From contig NZ_JAVJSQ010000031.1 of the NCBI RefSeq assembly GCF_040219335.1, forward strand, positions 496,001-560,000: a stretch of DNA of 64,000 nucleotides, in the 5' to 3' direction. Below, one piece after another: positions 16,989 through 26,996 of this stretch (positions are counted from its first letter, which is position 1; every line of letters begins with the position of its first letter). This DNA is from Gimesia sp. (GTDB lineage: Bacteria > Planctomycetota > Planctomycetia > Planctomycetales > Planctomycetaceae). The notes under the pieces are model-generated. The model ran no database searches and was not told where the DNA came from. It saw only the letters and a program-made list of their open reading frames with translations. The position numbers and the translations under genes were made by a program.

Positions 16989-18434
16989 CTAACTCCCCTG
17001 CGATAGCCAGCCTCCCGGCTGTGGTGTTGCAGTGGACTGCGTATCGCGGTACCAGGCTTTGAGCTGCTTGAGCATTTTCGCAGCCTGGGCGGATTCGGTT
17101 TTCTGGAGGTCTTCTTTCTCGCCCGGATCGCGATCGAGGCGATAGAGTTCGACCTTTTCATTTTCGAAGGTGCCTGGTTTTGCGCGGGGATGCTGCACGA
17201 CCAGTTTCCAGGGACCGTCCCGCATCGCTTCCGCGCGTCCGCCCCGATTCGAAAGTGAGGCCCAGAACAGCGGACGGGATGGGAGCGATTTCTGTTCAAA
17301 CAGGACCGGGGAAAGATCGACGCCATCCAGGGGACGCTCCCGGGGCGGAGTGACGTCGGCAATCCCCAGCAGGGTCGGCATGACATCGATGCTGATCGCG
17401 GGGACATCCGAGACGGTGCCCGCCTCAATCTTACCAGGCCACCAGGCGATGGCAGGCACGCGATGTCCGCCTTCATAAACCGAACCTTTGGCGCCCCGCA
17501 GCGCGGGACTGCCACTCGGGAAATCACGCGAGGGACCATTGTCCGAGAAGAACAGCACGAACGTATTTTTATCGAGTCCCGATTTCACGAGGAACTCACG
17601 AATCTGCCCTACGCCTTCATCGACGGGGAGTGTCATCCCTTTGAACTTTTCGATGCGTTCCCCTTCATGGGCCGGCTTCCAGCGTTTCCAGCCTTCGGCT
17701 TCGGTGCGACGAATCGGATCGCCGGGAACCTGAACCGGATTGTGAATCGCTTCATGCGCCAGGTAGAGACAGAAGGGACGTTCCTGGTTGTCCTTGATGA
17801 ACTGCAGGGCGTATTGGTTGATCAGGTGCGTCGAGTAGCCGGGTTCCTCGGTCTCCTGGCGTCCGTGCCACCAGTCGTGTTTGACGTGGTCTCCTACATG
17901 GCTGATGAAATCGATATTGCCGCTGTGATAACCGACGAAGGTATCGAACCCGTGATTGTCGGGATGGAACTCTGCGGAATTGTGCGGGTAGCCCTGGTGC
18001 CATTTCCCGATCAGGCCGGTCTGGTAACCTGCCTGTTTCAACAGTTCGGCGAAGGTGTTTTCGCTGCGTTTCAAACCTTTCAGATGTTCGGGATGATCGC
18101 TGACCGGATGGATGACCGCTTCAATGCCGGCCCGTTGCTGATAGCGACCGGTGAGCAGACCGGCCCGCGTGGGCGAACAGACGGTGCCCGAAGAATGAAA
18201 GTCGGTCAGCTTCAGGCCTTCCGCCGCCAGCCGATCGATCTCGGGAGTTTTAAAGTAGGGATTGCCGAAACAGCTGACTCCGGCATAGCCCATATCGTCG
18301 ACCATAATCACGATCAGATTAGGTCGATCTCCCGGCGTCCGCGGGGTTGCGGCCGTGGTACTTCGTAGAACAGACAGGGAGAGACAGAGCGTCAACAGGC
18401 ACAGACTTAAGCTACGCATCCCGGAATTGAGCAC
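16989..18434 (-). CDS. Exported arylsulfatase-type sulfatase
   Basis: A 481-residue type I sulfatase. The GTG at 18434 is chosen because AGAGGAA sits 7 bases upstream; an ATG five codons later is the alternative. A signal peptide covers about residues 1-29. Asp46 and Asp47 (IVIMVDDMGYAG) are calcium ligands. Cys86 in CSPTRAGLLTGR fits the C-x-P-x-R rule for conversion to formylglycine, and later motifs GKWHQG, FFSDNGPS and YEGGHRVPAIAWWPG complete the active site. The likely substrates are sulfated polysaccharides of marine algae, as is typical for planctomycetes. The maturase is not encoded nearby. Confidence 0.93.
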   Translation of the reverse strand: MLNSGMRSLSLCLLTLCLSLSVLRSTTAATPRTPGDRPNLIVIMVDDMGYAGVSCFGNPYFKTPEIDRLAAEGLKLTDFHSSGTVCSPTRAGLLTGRYQQRAGIEAVIHPVSDHPEHLKGLKRSENTFAELLKQAGYQTGLIGKWHQGYPHNSAEFHPDNHGFDTFVGYHSGNIDFISHVGDHVKHDWWHGRQETEEPGYSTHLINQYALQFIKDNQERPFCLYLAHEAIHNPVQVPGDPIRRTEAEGWKRWKPAHEGERIEKFKGMTLPVDEGVGQIREFLVKSGLDKNTFVLFFSDNGPSRDFPSGSPALRGAKGSVYEGGHRVPAIAWWPGKIEAGTVSDVPAISIDVMPTLLGIADVTPPRERPLDGVDLSPVLFEQKSLPSRPLFWASLSNRGGRAEAMRDGPWKLVVQHPRAKPGTFENEKVELYRLDRDPGEKEDLQKTESAQAAKMLKQLKAWYRDTQSTATPQPGGWLSQGS

Positions 18435-18683
18435 GATTCGATTCCTCTTTGATAACAGGTAGAAACGGGAAGATCAGGCGGGTCGCGATTCGATTATAAC
18501 AGACGCGAGAGGAAAAGCACGGTTGCACTCCCAGAGACTGCTATGACAGTCTGACCGGCGTCCTTTGAAATCTGAAATTTCTGCTTGCGTTCCTGCAAAC
18601 AATTCCGGAATATTGTACTTCAGATCAGTCGATCCAATTTCATTTCTTATCTTTCTGGATCTCTTAACTGGCGGGACCGAATC

Positions 18684-20870
18684 ATGATTCAATTCCAGTG
18701 TGAACACTGTTTTCAGGATTATAAAGTCCGCGATGACCGTGCGGGGCAGACCCTGAAGTGCAAATCCTGTGGAGAGCGGATGCAGGTTCCTGCAGGTGAG
18801 GATGACCTGCTGGACGATTTCTACGAAGACGACGAGGAAGTCTACGAGAGCCCGGCGAGGCCGGCACGTAAAAAGACGTCATCTAAAGGGGGCAAACAGA
18901 AAAAGCAGTCGGGTAACAGCGCTAATTCTCCGGTGACCCTGATTGCTGGTATTGTGGCCTTCGTAGTGATGTTCTTTGTCTCTTATACGCTGGTCCGTTC
19001 CCTGATGGGAGGGGGAGAACCGGAAGAGATCGCACAGCCGCACCAGGAACTGGCTCCCGCTGGAGTGACACCAGCGCCCGCTCCCGCGCCTGTTGAGGAA
19101 AAAGCCGAGTCAGAACCACCGGCGAAACCGATGGAGGTCGCGAAAACCAAGCCGGTGAGCAGTCAACCGGCGGAGAAGAAAGCGACGCCGGCTCCTACGA
19201 AACCGAAACCCCAGCCGGAACCGGAGCAGAAGTGGACGTCCCTCGTCGATCCACCGCTGGTGACCGCGGACTGGCCGGAATCGTCACGCTTGAAAATTGA
19301 CCTGAAGAATGCGGAAGAGAAACTGGTGGTGCCCAGCGGTTCCGGCCCGGTGGTCGCCGTGCAGTACAAGAACCGCAGTCTGTATCACTTTGACATCTGG
19401 AACCTGGCGACGGAGAAGAAAATCGGTGAGATCTCGATCACGCCTCCCCAGGAATGGATGATCCTGACGCCCAAATTCAAACTCAGTGCAGACGGGAAAT
19501 ATCTGCTGCTGAATATTACCGAACGCACGTCGAAAATCCCCAAGCTGGTCTGCTGGGATACCACGACCGGGAAAATCGTTTCCGAATGGCAGGTTGATGC
19601 GCCCGGCAGCGTGGTCTCTTTATATGAAATCTGCGGGAACAACGGCGCGTTCGTGCAGTTGATCCGCAAAGACGGGGGCAAGTACAAAACGATTCTCAAA
19701 CGCTGGGACCTGCAGACCGGAAAGCTCGAACAGGAAAGCGAGATCAAATCCAGCGAGTTCGCGAGCCACAGTTACCTGGTCAGCCCGGGAGGCAACTACC
19801 TGGCGACCAATACAAGTAACAAAGTTTTCTTCTACGACCTGCGTACGCTGAAACTGCTCTATCTCATGGAGCTGGATGGTCACCTGGATCCCCGTGCGAA
19901 ATATTATTCGCTGCAGGCCCTGGATTTTTCGCGGGACGGCAAACAACTGGGGATGCTGGTCACCGAATCGGGCAAAACCGAGATCTGGCTGGTGAACCTG
20001 GAAGATGGCAAGCCGGAACGGGCCTTCGAAATAGCCGGCAACCTGAGCGATCAGTTCAGTCAGCCTTCCTACGAAGGGAACAAGCTGGAACTGACCCCCT
20101 CCGGCAGAAGTTTTCTGCTCTACGGTGCCCTGCTCGTCGATCGCGAGAGCCGGCGGAGTGTGTGGGTCCTCGAACCGCCGCCGAACGTGATTATCCGCCG
20201 CCCCCTCTACCTGACTCCCCATTACCTGTTTGCAAACACCGACAGTGCGCTGACCGATGACAAGGGGCGTCTGCGACTTAACCGTAAGCCTCAACTGGTG
20301 ACAGTACCTCTGCCGGAGAAACAGATCACCGATGGTCTGGCGGCTTACCAGAGCGAATCGGGTGCGATTCTGAGGACCGGCTCGAAAGTCAGTATCAATG
20401 TCAACGTGGTGAATATTAAATTCGGCAAGGAGGACGAAGTCAAAGAAGTTCTGCAGGAAGTGCTCAAAGATCGCCTGGAAGCGGATGGTTTTGAAGTGGC
20501 GGAGGACCAGCCGCTGATCTTCCAGATGGAGTACCAGGAACAGGATGGTAACAAGCTGCAGATGTCGAAACGGGGTCGGCCCTCCCCCGGCAATCCGCTG
20601 GGACGCACTCCCACCGGGGAAACACTGCAATCGACGGCAGCCGCGTTTAAGCTGTCGTGGGTGCAGAAGTCACCCAAGCGGACGCTGTGGACCAAACAGG
20701 TGCTGGTCAATCCCCGCTTTCTGATTCTCCGGAATGCCACCGAACAGGAGGCCCGCGAGCAGATGTTTGAGGGACTGCAGAACCGGCTGATGGGAGAACT
20801 GATCCCCTACTTCATCCCGAAAGAAAAAGGGCTCTCGATGCTGCCCGGCGAGACACAACTGCCGGAGTAA
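18684..20870 (+). CDS. Zinc-ribbon, single-pass membrane protein with C-terminal WD-like propeller
   Basis: ATG 18684 gives 728 residues; the frame is open from a TTG at 18585, but the zinc ribbon begins right after 18684. Cys6, Cys9, Cys26 and Cys29 form a compact zinc ribbon (CEHC...CKSC). An acidic and Lys-rich linker and a membrane helix at about 83-106 follow, then a Pro/Ala/Glu/Lys-rich spacer to about 210. From about 220 to 580 there are WD/YVTN-like blades (YHFDIWNLATEKKIGEI, LVCWDTTTGKIVSEW, LKRWDLQTGKLEQE, FFYDLRTLKL). The last part has no match. The same N-terminal module occurs in the protein at 45016. Probably a membrane sensor or scaffold; unknown. Confidence 0.75.
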   Translation: MIQFQCEHCFQDYKVRDDRAGQTLKCKSCGERMQVPAGEDDLLDDFYEDDEEVYESPARPARKKTSSKGGKQKKQSGNSANSPVTLIAGIVAFVVMFFVSYTLVRSLMGGGEPEEIAQPHQELAPAGVTPAPAPAPVEEKAESEPPAKPMEVAKTKPVSSQPAEKKATPAPTKPKPQPEPEQKWTSLVDPPLVTADWPESSRLKIDLKNAEEKLVVPSGSGPVVAVQYKNRSLYHFDIWNLATEKKIGEISITPPQEWMILTPKFKLSADGKYLLLNITERTSKIPKLVCWDTTTGKIVSEWQVDAPGSVVSLYEICGNNGAFVQLIRKDGGKYKTILKRWDLQTGKLEQESEIKSSEFASHSYLVSPGGNYLATNTSNKVFFYDLRTLKLLYLMELDGHLDPRAKYYSLQALDFSRDGKQLGMLVTESGKTEIWLVNLEDGKPERAFEIAGNLSDQFSQPSYEGNKLELTPSGRSFLLYGALLVDRESRRSVWVLEPPPNVIIRRPLYLTPHYLFANTDSALTDDKGRLRLNRKPQLVTVPLPEKQITDGLAAYQSESGAILRTGSKVSINVNVVNIKFGKEDEVKEVLQEVLKDRLEADGFEVAEDQPLIFQMEYQEQDGNKLQMSKRGRPSPGNPLGRTPTGETLQSTAAAFKLSWVQKSPKRTLWTKQVLVNPRFLILRNATEQEAREQMFEGLQNRLMGELIPYFIPKEKGLSMLPGETQLPE

Positions 20871-20938
20871 TCCTTCACTTTCCGACTCATTGTGCTTCAT
20901 CCATCACGGTTCAACCGAGACTTCTCTCGAAAGCGGTA

Positions 20939-20968
20939 TTGAACTGCGCGTGATACTCGGATTACAAT
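20939..20968 (+). promoter_or_regulatory. Possible promoter of the small cytochrome gene
   Basis: TTGAAC (20939-20944), 18 bases, then TACAAT (20963-20968), placed about 70 bases before the ATG at 21041. The -10 matches 5 of 6 consensus bases; the -35 is weaker. Confidence 0.35.
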
Positions 20969-21040
20969 ACAGGATATACACGTCCATTAATATAATGGCG
21001 CACTGACTTTGTATCTGCTATTCAATTGAAGGATGAATCC

Positions 21041-21502
21041 ATGCGTAAACTGGTTTACGGCTTAATTTGTGGTCTGTTCATAATAGGACTCGGGACCGAT
21101 GCGGAAGAAATCCAGACGGCACGTGCCGACGATGCTGATAAGTGCGAAAGTAAGCCAGGCGATGAACAGGACCTGGAAGGTGAGAAGCGACTCAGCAAAT
21201 TCATGCACGAAAAACTGACCAGCTCCCAACTCGTGCTCGAAGGACTGATGATCGAGGATTACGAGAAGATGCAGAAGGGGGCTAAACGCATGATCGAGAT
21301 GAGCAACGCCACCGAATGGCAGGTTGTCGAGGGCCCCATTTTTGCCCGTCAGAGTGAAGAGTTTCGTTCCGCAGCCAAGCAGGTGATTAAATTCGCCAAA
21401 GAGAAAAACATCGACGGTGCCTCACTCAGTTATCTGCATCTGACGATGACCTGCATCAACTGCCATAAGAAGGTCAACAAAGTCCTGATTTCGCAGCGTT
21501 AG
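21041..21502 (+). CDS. Periplasmic c-type cytochrome, cytochrome c'-like
   Basis: ATG 21041 has AAGGA 7 bases upstream and gives 153 residues; an in-frame TTG at 21026 is less likely. A signal peptide covers about residues 1-25. The body is all-helical, with a single haem c motif CINCH at residues 138-142 close to the C-terminus, the arrangement seen in cytochrome c' and related four-helix cytochromes. One further Cys lies near the N-terminus of the mature protein. Such proteins bind pentacoordinate haem and may bind NO or carry electrons; no redox partner gene is adjacent. Confidence 0.8.
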   Translation: MRKLVYGLICGLFIIGLGTDAEEIQTARADDADKCESKPGDEQDLEGEKRLSKFMHEKLTSSQLVLEGLMIEDYEKMQKGAKRMIEMSNATEWQVVEGPIFARQSEEFRSAAKQVIKFAKEKNIDGASLSYLHLTMTCINCHKKVNKVLISQR

Positions 21503-21523
21503 GATTTCACAACGAAAAAAACA

Positions 21524-21556
21524 ACGGGACCTGTGAAGCGAATTCACAGGTCCCGT
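21524..21556 (-). terminator. Strong hairpin between convergent genes
   Basis: A perfect 14-bp stem (21524-21537 with 21543-21556) has a 5-base loop. On the minus strand it is followed by a T-rich run (the plus strand reads GAAAAAAACAAC just before it), so it is a rho-independent terminator for the metallophosphoesterase gene. It may also stop cytochrome transcripts. Confidence 0.85.
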
Positions 21557-21584
21557 CAGTTCAATGCAAGTGATACTCAGAGTG

Positions 21585-23210
21585 CTACTTTTCAGTAGAC
21601 GCTGTCTTCTCGGATGGTTTCGCGGGGGTGATGCGAATGACGCGTCCCGCGACATGTTCGTCGCCGTCCATCTCGACCGTGCGGATCCGCAGCAGATGCG
21701 TGCCCGCTTTCAATCCGTCGGGCAGCTTGGCCTGCCAGAGATGGGTTGAGTTCTTGGCCTTGGGGAGATCGCGATAAGCTTTCGCTTCGACGCCGTTCTC
21801 CGTTTCGGAGAGTTTCTTGAAGCTGGGATCGATGGTGACAATCCGCTCCATGGGAGCCCAGCTGCCGGACTCGCCGATCTGCATTTCCACCTTCGATTTT
21901 TCTGAGCCGTTAAATACGTTAACCATCACGTTGGTTTCCGCGACCTTGTCAACTGTGACCGCTTCGGGGGCGATGATATTCATCTGGTATTTTGCAGCCC
22001 GACCGGCGGCTCGAAAGTCCAGGTTATATTCTTTACCGTCAAAGGTAATGATGGAATAACCGTTGGGAGCACCGTCGGCCATCATCGTATGCGGAATGCC
22101 CCGTTCATCCGGCGCACCGGACCACCAGCTGCCGCTGACGGTCACATTGATGATGTGATGGTGTGGCTTCGCCCCCCGCCAGCCATCTTCTTTGGTGATG
22201 AAGCGGTGTTCGTGGTGGTGGGTATGACCGGAAATGGACATACAGAAGGGACGCTTTTCAATCAGGCGGTACAGGTCCTGGCGATCTTCGACGCCGACCA
22301 GCGGGATGTGCATCATCAGGACGACGAGCTGATCTTCGGGAATCTGCTGCAGATCGTTCTTGACGAATTCGATCTGCTCCTTGCCGAGACCACCCTGGTA
22401 TTTCCCTTTTTTCTTTTTGTTCTTCTTTGATTCGTCGGTGACGATCCATTCGATGTCGTCCAGCACGATGAAATGCACGGTGCCGTAATCGAAGGAGTAA
22501 TAAGAGGGACCGAAGGCCCGCTCGAATGTTTCATCGCTCAACTTATCGTTGGGGGCATCATAGTTGATGTCGTGGTTGCCGATCACGTTGTACCAGGGAA
22601 TTCCCAAGAGGGCGATGCCCCGTGCCTGCGATTCGAACAGCGACAGATCGTCGAACAGAATGTCGCCCAGCGTGACGCCGAACGAAGCATCGGTGCCGAC
22701 GAGGTCTTCGATTACATCATGGGCGATGTAGTCGATCTCTTTCTGATCGCGGGGCTGTGGATCACCGAAAAAGAGGGCGCGGAACTGATTAGGCTCTTTC
22801 TGCGGATAAAGGGGAAAGTCGACCGATTCTGGCAGCGGTCCGGTGGGAGCGACGCCGGCGAAGTGTGACTTGGGTGAGCCCTTGGGTTTATGAATGTAAT
22901 AGAACTCGGGTGTGAGATTCTTGCTCAGCGGTGTCCGCCAGTTGCGGGGTTTGATGACGAACAGAATGGTGTCATCGGTAACGGGCAGTTCATACTTTCC
23001 GTTTTCATCGGTGCGAACCACCTTGAGGCCATTCGAGACCGCAACGCCCGGCAGCGTTTTCTCGCCCGCATCGAACTTCCGGTTCTGGTTAGCATCATGA
23101 AATACATATCCGGTGGCAGTTTTACCTGACGATTCCGCCCGGCTCAGCCCCTGCTGGGTCAGCAGGAACATTCCTGCCAGCAGCATGGTAGTCAGTGTGA
23201 AGCGACGCAT
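21585..23210 (-). CDS. Exported calcineurin-like metallophosphoesterase
   Basis: A 541-residue protein with a signal peptide (about 1-25) and an AAGGA ribosome site. Next comes a small beta-sandwich with GYVFHDANQNRKFDAGEKTLPGVAVSNG, the SdrD-B/carboxypeptidase-regulatory type of domain. The catalytic domain has FGDPQPRDQ, GDILFDD, GNHD, MMHIPL and GHTHHHEH, the metal-ligand blocks of the calcineurin-like phosphoesterase fold. The C-terminal 150 residues are a further beta domain. This architecture is common in Planctomycetes and Bacteroidetes; the substrate (phosphodiester or phosphomonoester) is unknown. It probably acts in the periplasm and is the only gene in its transcript. Confidence 0.88.
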   Translation of the reverse strand: MRRFTLTTMLLAGMFLLTQQGLSRAESSGKTATGYVFHDANQNRKFDAGEKTLPGVAVSNGLKVVRTDENGKYELPVTDDTILFVIKPRNWRTPLSKNLTPEFYYIHKPKGSPKSHFAGVAPTGPLPESVDFPLYPQKEPNQFRALFFGDPQPRDQKEIDYIAHDVIEDLVGTDASFGVTLGDILFDDLSLFESQARGIALLGIPWYNVIGNHDINYDAPNDKLSDETFERAFGPSYYSFDYGTVHFIVLDDIEWIVTDESKKNKKKKGKYQGGLGKEQIEFVKNDLQQIPEDQLVVLMMHIPLVGVEDRQDLYRLIEKRPFCMSISGHTHHHEHRFITKEDGWRGAKPHHHIINVTVSGSWWSGAPDERGIPHTMMADGAPNGYSIITFDGKEYNLDFRAAGRAAKYQMNIIAPEAVTVDKVAETNVMVNVFNGSEKSKVEMQIGESGSWAPMERIVTIDPSFKKLSETENGVEAKAYRDLPKAKNSTHLWQAKLPDGLKAGTHLLRIRTVEMDGDEHVAGRVIRITPAKPSEKTASTEK

Positions 23211-23351
23211 TGAAATATCCTTGTAAAGAATCCCGTGGTCTAAACAATCTTTAGTAATATGTTACGTCACCGAGGGACGAGACAAAACCCACAGCCTCAC
23301 TTTTTCGGCAGAGTTCTATCTGGCCATACAGACAGCACGTAATCAAATAAA

Positions 23352-23390
23352 ACAACCGGAGGATGCGATTCCAGCAGATCCTCCGGTTGT
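23352..23390 (-). terminator. Terminator after the first DUF1559 gene
   Basis: A perfect 13-bp stem (23352-23364 with 23378-23390) has a 13-base loop. On the minus strand it is followed by a T-rich tract (TTTTATTT). It lies 42 bases beyond the stop codon of the DUF1559 gene. Confidence 0.8.
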
Positions 23391-23431
23391 GAACATTCAG
23401 TAAAACAGAGTCAGTTCATTAAAAGCCTGTC

Positions 23432-24409
<978 letters not shown>

Positions 24410-24493
24410 CTTCTTCTCCTTGATATGTAAATGAAAACTATAAGACAGACAGGCGGAGTAAATCGTGATGAATCGTCTTGCCTGCAGGGACGA

Positions 24494-24622
24494 TTAGGGA
24501 TCGGTGTATTCCGGTGTCGGTGTGGAATCGCCGGGAACACCTTCTTCGGGTTCTCCCGAGCAACCGGTCAGGGACAGAGTCAGACAGAATACACAGCACA
24601 ACAGCAGGTAGTATTTTTTCAT
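24494..24622 (-). CDS. 42-residue lipoprotein between two DUF1559 genes
   Basis: This short gene is read on the minus strand from ATG 24622 to TAA at 24494-24496, with GAGGAG 9 bases before the ATG. The product starts MKKYYLLLCCVFCLTLSLTG and continues CSGEPEE. LTGC is a clear lipobox, so the mature lipoprotein would have only about 23 residues, rich in Glu, Pro and Thr. The position between two DUF1559 genes in the same orientation suggests co-transcription. Small lipoproteins beside DUF1559 genes are a recurring planctomycete arrangement, to my knowledge without an assigned role. Confidence 0.8.
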   Translation of the reverse strand: MKKYYLLLCCVFCLTLSLTGCSGEPEEGVPGDSTPTPEYTDP

Positions 24623-24728
24623 GAGAATCAGCTCCTCTCATTCAGGAAACAACAGCTCAGCCGAAGAATGGGTTCAAACGTGCCATTCTCCAGCTGGCTT
24701 GTTTAATGGAATCAAAACGGAACATCGC

Positions 24729-25715
24729 TTAGAAGTTATCAATCACTTCACTGTTCGCACGGGTTCCCAGGGCCTGATAGATGGCCTGACTGATATTTTC
24801 CGAGATAAACCGGCAGGAACCGTCGGCCAGTCCGACCTGGACGCCCCCGGTATGATGACTGCGGGAAGCCGCAATCTGGGTTCCGTCGTTTCCGGCGGTA
24901 CAAGGCAACTCGGTAGTGGTGCTACAGCTGGCCAGGATGTCGGCAGTGGTCGAGTTCGGGTTTAAACCCGTGCTGAAAGCGGAACCACCCATGCCGGAAT
25001 AAACCCAGGCACCACGAGCATCAGAAGTGTTGTCGTTGTTGTACATGATCTCGCCGGTCAGCAGGGTATTACTGGTACCGTCTTTGATGTCCCGAATCCC
25101 GATCGCAGAGTTGATGGTAAAGACACCTGCATGGGTGTTCGTGTAAGACTCTGTCAGGTTGCCGGAACCGTAGTTGGCAGCGTAGTTGCCACGTGACATG
25201 TGCTCCAGGGCACGGAACGCGACGTTACTGCGACGATCCCAGGGATGGCTGGGGCAGCGGAATGCTGCGGGAGCATAATGTCCAAACACGTTATTCATGC
25301 TGTCCAGCGGATTATTCGTATTCAGAATCGGAGCTGCATTTTCCCACAGGGAACTCTGTTCCATCTGGGGCAGAATGTAGATCAGCCAGTTGCCACCCAG
25401 GCTCTGACCACTGCATTCCTGGCTGCCGGAAATATTGGTCGGAGGATTTCCGGCACAGGTTCCAATCACTCCACCGGGAGGGAAGACGCCGTGCGTATCA
25501 TGATAGTTCTGCAGTGCAATCCCCAACTGCTTGAGATTGTTTTTGCACTGGCTGCGACGTGCGGCTTCACGAGCCTGCTGCACAGCGGGTAACAGTAACG
25601 CAATCAGAATGGCGATAATCGCGATTACCACCAGCAACTCGATCAAAGTAAAACCACGACGATGTACTGCAACGGCAGTACGCGCGCCGGCAGGGCGCGA
25701 AAAGCGAAGAAGCAT
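24729..25715 (-). CDS. DUF1559 domain pseudopilin-like protein (copy 2)
   Basis: ATG 25715 with GGGAG about 8 bases upstream gives 328 residues; an in-frame TTG at 25730 is less likely. It carries the same [12 protein letters not shown] prepilin motif and a DUF1559 domain. The two copies are near-identical over long stretches, for example from the prepilin helix through [16 protein letters not shown], and again at [25 protein letters not shown] and the last 40 residues. They therefore arose by a recent tandem duplication, with divergence mainly in two internal segments. It is probably the first gene of the DUF1559-lipoprotein-DUF1559 transcript. Confidence 0.92.
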   Translation of the reverse strand: MLLRFSRPAGARTAVAVHRRGFTLIELLVVIAIIAILIALLLPAVQQAREAARRSQCKNNLKQLGIALQNYHDTHGVFPPGGVIGTCAGNPPTNISGSQECSGQSLGGNWLIYILPQMEQSSLWENAAPILNTNNPLDSMNNVFGHYAPAAFRCPSHPWDRRSNVAFRALEHMSRGNYAANYGSGNLTESYTNTHAGVFTINSAIGIRDIKDGTSNTLLTGEIMYNNDNTSDARGAWVYSGMGGSAFSTGLNPNSTTADILASCSTTTELPCTAGNDGTQIAASRSHHTGGVQVGLADGSCRFISENISQAIYQALGTRANSEVIDNF

Positions 25716-26149
25716 CAAAGCAACTCCCAAAAAACGAAGAGAAAAACAGATTGACTTGGCGTTTCAAGGCACTTTGATGCCGAGGATGGTCTTGACTGAC
25801 CGTTTTGTCGGAAGGTTAGGCAGGAAGGATGCTCCGCAACTCCGAAGTTGCAGGAATCCTACAAGGTGTTTATTAAGATTGAATGTCGAATAAATGAAAT
25901 GTCGTTTCTAATCCGCCGCTGTGTTCCCATGCATACCATTCTTTTTTGAAAAAATTGTCTGATTGAGAAAGAAAGTCTGTAACGCGCGCCGAAATCGTCG
26001 TGTGAGCGACGGTCCCAGTCTGTGCGGTCCAAAACCGGGCCCGGGATTGACGCGGCACAATGGTTGTCTCATAGTAAATAGAAATACTTTCCGCTCTGAC
26101 CTCCTTTGCAAGAGCACCTCGACACCAGAAACATTCAGGAACCGACACC
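25716..26149. other. Intergenic region between divergent genes
   Basis: 434 bases between the second DUF1559 gene (minus) and the EEP-family gene (plus). Open frames here (25873-26214 minus, 25963-26190 plus) lack ribosome sites and known products. I see no terminator, repeat or clear promoter. Confidence 0.4.
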
Positions 26150-26992
26150 ATGCTGCAGTCTTGCCGTTTCTCAAGCCCCTCTTTATTTAAATGTTCGCTC
26201 TGGCTGACAGTCATCGCTCTCGTCTTCAGTTCCAGTCTTGAAACACAGCGTGTGCAGGCCGCTGATTCTGTGCGTGTGCTCTGTTACAACATTCATTACG
26301 GACAGGGAACTGACGGCAAATACGATGTAGCCCGACTGGCGAAGGTGATTGCACAGACTAAGCCGGACCTGGTCGCCCTGCAGGAAGTCGACGTAGGTGT
26401 AAAACGCTCCAATCGTGTTCACGAAGCACAGCGCCTGTCGGAACTGACGGGGCTCGAAGTTCGCTTCGGACCGACGCAGCATTATGAAGGGGGGCTGTTT
26501 GGGAATGCAGTGCTGACGCGCCTGCCGATTCTGGATGTCATGATTCAGCCACTCCCCTATACCGAAAGTACTCCCGAACGGGTGACTTATCCGCGGGGCG
26601 CAATCGTCGTGACCGTGAAGGGTCCCGATGGGAAGCCGCTGCGATTCATCAGCACGCACTTTCAACATAATGTGCCTGAGGATCGAGTCGCGGAAGCCAA
26701 AGCCATCAATCAGTATTTCGCGTCCGAGTCTGAAGTCCCCACGATCCTTGCGGGAGACATGAATGCCCGCCCGGAAGAAGAGCCGATTCAGGTTCTGCTC
26801 AAACGCTGGACCAACGCCATCGATAAAGACGCGTCCCCAACCGCGCCTTCGACGAAGCCCCGCTCCCGGATTGATTACATCTTTTATCGACCGGCTGCCC
26901 GTTTTGAAGTCATCGAAACCAAAGTCATCAATGAACCGCTGGCCTCGGATCACCGTCCGGTGTTTGCCATCCTGAAACTCACACAGGAGTAA
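26150..26992 (+). CDS. Exported endonuclease/exonuclease/phosphatase (EEP) family hydrolase
   Basis: A 280-residue protein with an N-terminal signal peptide (to about residue 37). VRVLCYNIHYGQG has the family Asn47; LVALQEVD has the metal-binding Glu79; AGDMNARPEEEP and SDHRPVF near the end are the catalytic Asp-x-Asn and Asp-His blocks. The EEP fold includes DNases, sphingomyelinases and inositol phosphatases, so only a metal-dependent phosphoesterase activity can be claimed. It is the first gene of a four-gene run; the next start is 5 bases after its stop, which implies one operon. Confidence 0.88.
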   Translation: MLQSCRFSSPSLFKCSLWLTVIALVFSSSLETQRVQAADSVRVLCYNIHYGQGTDGKYDVARLAKVIAQTKPDLVALQEVDVGVKRSNRVHEAQRLSELTGLEVRFGPTQHYEGGLFGNAVLTRLPILDVMIQPLPYTESTPERVTYPRGAIVVTVKGPDGKPLRFISTHFQHNVPEDRVAEAKAINQYFASESEVPTILAGDMNARPEEEPIQVLLKRWTNAIDKDASPTAPSTKPRSRIDYIFYRPAARFEVIETKVINEPLASDHRPVFAILKLTQE

Positions 26993-26996
26993 CCCG

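Noticed and set aside
17463..18368. 301-codon plus-strand frame opposite the sulfatase gene
   Set aside because: Antisense shadow of a gene with intact active-site motifs.
19620..20630. 336-codon minus-strand frame opposite the zinc-ribbon/propeller gene
   Set aside because: Shadow frame; no ribosome site or recognisable motif.
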